Shown one piece after another: positions 59,843 to 64,000 of a stretch of DNA of 64,000 bases. Below the pieces are notes generated by a model that saw nothing but the letters and a program-made list of their open reading frames with translations, made no database searches and had not been told where the DNA came from. This DNA comes from Phytopythium helicoides (taxonomy: Eukaryota; Oomycota; Peronosporomycetes; Pythiales; Pythiaceae). Within the stretch, counting starts at the first letter, position 1, and the number at the start of each line of letters is the position of its first letter. Both the position numbers and the translations under genes were made by a program. The stretch covers positions 310,001-374,000 of the forward strand of contig JANFNE010000019.1 in the NCBI GenBank assembly GCA_024867545.1, in the 5' to 3' direction.

Positions 59843-62549
59843 CATGGCGGCGAGTGGGAGGATGTAACGCGTGGCGATGGGCTTGTAGTTGCGGAAGCGT
59901 GCATACGTCACCCACGTTGTCGAACACGATCTTCATGTAAGCCGAGCCGAGGCGAAAAGTGGCGTGGCGTGGCGAGGTGCGGCAGCGCCTGTCGCTCCTC
60001 AGACTGCAGATTGCCGGCTGACCTCGGACGTCAGCACGCACAGGCGCGGACGGCATGGAACATCTTGGACTTGTCCGTGCCGCTGCGGTGGCCACCACGT
60101 TGTCCGCGATTGACGAACACCTTGCCGCAGTAGCAGTCCGCTTCGACGAGCATGTTAGCATGGCGTAGTGTGGAGCATACCGCCGGCCTGTCTCGGCGTG
60201 TCCTTTCTCGGGAATGAAGGCATGCTTGGGCTTGGCCAAGTGGAGAAGAGCTGCGCGTACTTTCTCGGATTTGAAAGTTTGAAAAGGATGCCGCGACGGT
60301 CGCTTCCACAGCGCTCCCACAGCAAGAGAGAGAAAGAGAGAGCACTCTATCTAGCGTGAGCAGTGCACGGTCCCCTTCAACTTGCCGATGATTCCCTTCG
60401 AGGCAAATCCCACCGACGCACTCACGCGCACCCAAGCTCAAGAATGCAATGGCGCACAGATCGTCCGACACACAAATCCCTGAGCGAGTCGTCAGTGCAG
60501 TGAACACTCTCCTACCGTAAACGGAATACCGTGCAGGTACCTGCGAGCTTCATCGTGCCACCTCGAAGCACATTGTCTGGCCTCGCGACCCACCTCTTCC
60601 TCCGTGTCATTACTGATGGGAATCAGTGACTGTCAGGCTGCTGTGGAAATGAATAGAACAAACAGCCCAGCCCGGACAACTGACCTCCCGTTCTCTTCGT
60701 GTGCGGACATCCATACCTCACTCAGTGATCCAAACTTGCAAGTGACGTGAGCCACAGAGATGTACAACTTCATATCGCTCGTGTACTGCAGCCAAGCGAC
60801 GATCGAGTTGACGCCTGCTTCAACCGAGTCGAATCTCCGTCAGCCCACTTTCTTGACGCCAGAAATCAAATCCACCAACCCTTTACCTCGTCGCCATTCC
60901 TCTTCGACACCCAACCATTGGCGCCTCGCAACTCGCATCTCGCAACGCACAACGCACAACGCACACCGCGCAACGCGCAACTCGAAGGACAGCATCTGCG
61001 GCTGCATCCGCATCTGCAGCTGCTCGATCCAGAAAGTCCGCATCGACGGGAGCTCTTCTCGCGGTTGCTCGGGTGTCTTGTCCGATAGTACTTGGGTGGC
61101 CTAGGCAGGCTGCAAAGACTTCTCTTGCTCAATTCTTTACCTTCACGTAGCGCACATCAACTTCAACAGGGTCTCTCTTGGTCGAACGGACTCGGATCGA
61201 CGGTGCTGCGATAGCTCGACGAACTCGACCGCACATACACCAGCGTCGTACTTGCTGCTCTCCTGCTCTCGAGGATGCAATGGTCATTGTCCTCCCGCAA
61301 GAACACGCGCAACATATATCAGCATCGCGTAGTGGTGACGCCTCCATGGCGATGTCCGTCTGCTCGAAGTAGTAGCTCGTGCATTCTCGGATGGCCAGCG
61401 TTTTCGCCTCGTCGCCGGTCAGCAGGATTCTACGCGTGCTCGTGTCTCCAATCTTGCCATGTACAGCTACACCCTTCTGATTCCACAAAACCGGAGCCCC
61501 AAGTCCTTCGCATCTCACGTATCGCTAACACAGCAAGCCGTGCTTAACGAGTACGATTCGTACAATGGACTGGTGGTGAACCGTCTTGAGGTTTGCGATG
61601 GATGCTTCGATAGCTGCCAACTAGACCCACCAGAAGCAACAAAACCGGAACCCCAAGTCCTTCGCATCTCACGTATCGCTAACACAGCAAGCCGTGCTTA
61701 ACGAGTACGATTCGTACAATGGACTGGTGGTGAACCGTCTTGAGGTTTGCGATGGATGCTTCGATAGCTGCCAACTAGACCCACCAGAAGCAACAAAACC
61801 GGAACCCCAAGTCCTTCGCATCTCACGTATCGCTAACACAGCAAGCCGTGCTTAACGAGTACGATTCGTACAATGGACTGGTGGTGAACCGTCTTGAGGT
61901 TTGCGATGGATGCTTCGATAGCTGCCAACTAGACCCACCAGAAGCAACAAAACCGGAACCCCAAGTCCTTCGCATCTCACGTATCGCTAGCACAGCAAGC
62001 CGTGCTTAACGAGTACGATTCGTACAATGGACTGGTGGTGAACCGTCTTGAGGTTTGCGATGGATGCTTCGATAGCTGCCAACTAGACCCACCAGAAGCA
62101 ACAAAACCGGAACCCCAAGTCCTTCGCATCTCACGTATCGCTAACACAGCAAGCCGTGCTTAACGAGTACGATTCGTACAATGGACTGGTGGTGAACCGT
62201 CTTGAGGTTTGCGATGGATGCTTCGATAGCTGCCAACTAGACCCACCAGAAGCAACAAAACCGGAGCCCCAAGTCCTTCGCATCTCACGTATCGCTAACA
62301 CAGCAAGCCGTGCTTAACGAGTACGATTCGTACAATGGACTGGTGGTGAACCGTCATGCGGTTGCCGCGCTTCTCCAGGAGCGTCGAGTACAGTGTGTGC
62401 GACTCGTCCAAGGCGTCACCCCAGCTTCTTGTGTATCAAAAGACCAGCGCGTGCCTCCCGCAGCATCTTGAGCAAGCCGGTCTCGGCAAATTCTTGTAAA
62501 CGTCGGTCTCGGCGACCCTGGAGAGTATCTCCCGGCAGCCTTTCTCCTT
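59843..62549. repeat. C unit 4
   Basis: Six 154-bp copies (about 61490-62356). Upstream markers are as in unit 2; the 3' edge is as in unit 1. One copy has gctagcacag instead of gctaacacag (near 61987). Confidence 0.92.
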
Positions 62550-63153
62550 CATGGCGGCGAGTGGGAGGATGTAACGCGTGGCGATGGGCTTGTAGTTGCG
62601 GAAGCGTGCATACGTCACCCACGTTGTCGAACACGATCTTCATGTAAGCCGAGCCGAGGCGAAAAGTGGCGTGGCGTGGCGAGGTGCGGCAGCGCCTGTC
62701 GCTCCTCAGACTGCAGATTGCCGGCTGACCTCGGACGTCAGCACGCACAGGCGCGGACGGCATGGAACATCTTGGACTTGTCCGTGCCGCTGCGGTGGCC
62801 ACCACGTTGTCCGCGATTGACGAACACCTTGCCGCAGTAGCAGTCCGCTTCGACGAGCATGTTAGCATGGCGTAGTGTGGAGCATACCGCCGGCCTGTCT
62901 CGGCGTGTCCTTTCTCGGGAATGAAGGCATGCTTGGGCTTGGCCAAGTGGAGAAGAGCTGCGCGTACTTTCTCGGATTTGAAAGCTTGAAAAGGATGCCG
63001 CGACGGTCGTTTCCACAGCACGCTGATATAGGTAAGCCCGAGAGGCATCTGTTCACCATGTGTCAGTTCGGTGAGCGAATCCACTTCCACTTCAACTTGG
63101 CTCTCCATGAGACTCGTCGCGAAACCACCCATGGCAGTCCTTTCGCGCAACAT
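62416..63153 (-). pseudogene. Decayed coding segment at the right edge of the C array
   Basis: On the minus strand a longer open frame crosses from unique DNA (MESQVEVEVDSLTELTHGE) into the last C unit (FKSEKVRAALLHLAKPKHAF). Inside the unit, protein-like sequence continues in a different frame (TYARFRNYKPIATRYILPLA, AAMKEKGCREILSRVAETDV) and then shifts back (EFAETGLLKMLREARAGLL). Single-base frame changes in otherwise protein-like sequence suggest a dead gene whose 3' part was amplified in the array. I do not recognise the family. Confidence 0.35.
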
Positions 63154-64000
63154 TCAGCTCCCAACTGGAAGATCTCGAGCGCCATGTTACACAGCAACTC
63201 ATCTGCAACAAAACCGCAAACGGTACGGGTACGTCTGTGTGCTGTATCACCCCCACCTCGGTGCTCTTGGTGTTGTGCTTCCGAGAGGCAACGATGTAGT
63301 TAGGCGCGTTAGACCGCTTGCTCGAGGTTGATACAGCCTTTAAACCAGAGCAGGTTGAGTGTCCGTGTTTGCTAACATACCTCACAGGCCAACTTCACCA
63401 ACGCAGGTTCACCAGCGATGTGATCAAGGCGGCGAGCGAAAAAAAAAAAAAAAAACTCTAACTTCAGCTTGCTCGTGACGGCGTCCTCAACAATCGGGCT
63501 GGCATCCATTTCAGCCGCATCAAACGTCTGTATATCCACTTTCTCGACGCTTTTCTTCTTGTCGCGGGACGTTCACAAATACCAGGAGGTCAGCGGATCC
63601 GCATACAAAGACATTTTGCTCCCACACTCTTGTCGATATTGCATGGTGCCGCGACAACGTGGACACCTGAATTATGAGTCTGTAGCCAAAAAAATCCGTG
63701 TGGATGTCGACGTTTCAAGTATTACAGCAGTAGCATTCACGCTTCGACAAACGTTTGCACCAGCCAGAAGAAGATGGACGTGAACACTCCTGTCGCTCGC
63801 TGGCGAGCGCGTTCGGGTTTTACACCACCGTTGAGCCAGCACAACACTAGACCGTGTTTTATTACTTCGGCGCACGTTCGCAGTAGAAGTCACACGGTCC
63901 CGACTAGACGCTCAGCAAGCACTGAAGTACAATCAATTCCACCAACAGTTCCATCATGAAATCATGGCCATACCAGAATTCAGACTCTGATACGATGCAC
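63018..64000. other. Unique flank right of the arrays
   Basis: The C-unit homology stops near 63017. Beyond it are only short open frames on both strands and no recognisable gene, although the 5' portion of the decayed minus-strand segment extends to about 63250. A 17-bp A run lies at 63439-63455. Confidence 0.5.

Larger units (their letters stand above)
51964..63017. repeat. Nested C-unit tandem array (about 11 kb)
   Basis: Four full units and one partial unit of a large repeat, head to tail. Measured from a shared catggcggcg landmark, they are 3,344, 2,091, 2,427 and 2,707 bp. The length differences are fully explained by two inner repeats: a 154-bp unit (10, 2, 4, 6 copies) and a 7-bp unit (gcacaac). 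Outside these the units are nearly identical. Scattered open frames are conserved only because the DNA is. Confidence 0.95.

Noticed and set aside
51964..63017. Retrotransposon or DNA transposon tandem insertion
   Set aside because: No reverse transcriptase, transposase, long terminal repeats or terminal inverted repeats were seen; units are head-to-tail with no target-site duplications.

Overview
The window looks like nuclear DNA of an oomycete (stramenopile water mould or downy-mildew group). The evidence is: compact genes with short GT-AG introns (mostly 50-90 bp) and intergenic gaps of 100-200 bp; an oomycete-style core promoter (GCTCATTTGCCATCG) just upstream of a start codon; an oomycete-type bZIP protein whose basic region lacks the usual invariant Asn; and flagellate/eukaryotic housekeeping genes. 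I could not run a database search, so the genus is not assigned.

Left 28 kb (ordinary gene-dense DNA). In order: bZIP transcription factor (+), kynurenine/cysteine-conjugate aminotransferase (+), a very large FANCM-type DNA helicase carrying a PHD-zinc-knuckle-PHD block (-), a DIX-ELMO protein with an apparent frameshift (+), ITFG2/KICSTOR subunit (-), Erv46/ERGIC3 cargo receptor (+), CEP44 centrosomal protein (+), MoaA/MOCS1A GTP 3',8-cyclase (-), XPC/Rad4 DNA-damage sensor (-), pyrroline-5-carboxylate reductase (-), a full-length but catalytically degenerate ubiquitin-E1-like protein (+), and an F-box-like/TFIIS-like protein (+). These are unrelated housekeeping functions, each with its own promoter, often in divergent or convergent pairs; there is no operon logic. 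Exon structures were rebuilt by hand from reading frame, splice dinucleotides and family conservation.

28.1-30.0 kb holds a decayed minus-strand membrane-protein gene whose 5' end runs into a repeat array.

30.1-52.0 kb is one giant tandem array (about 21.9 kb) built from two related units: A (250 bp) and B (254 bp, growing to 263 or 272 bp by added 9-bp blocks). It has higher-order structure: two blocks of 12 A units, then B units in which runs of exactly twelve 254-bp units occur three times.

52.0-63.0 kb is a second, nested array: four complete and one partial copy of a 2.1-3.3 kb unit (C). Each complete copy contains an inner 154-bp tandem repeat (10, 2, 4 and 6 copies) and a 7-bp repeat. 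The last kilobase is unique DNA that seems to retain the original context of the C unit.

The most interesting points are the E1-like pseudoenzyme, the chromatin-reader block inside FANCM, the F-box/TFIIS combination, and the hierarchical satellite arrays. I found no CRISPR array, rRNA, tRNA or intact transposon; tRNAs were not searched exhaustively.
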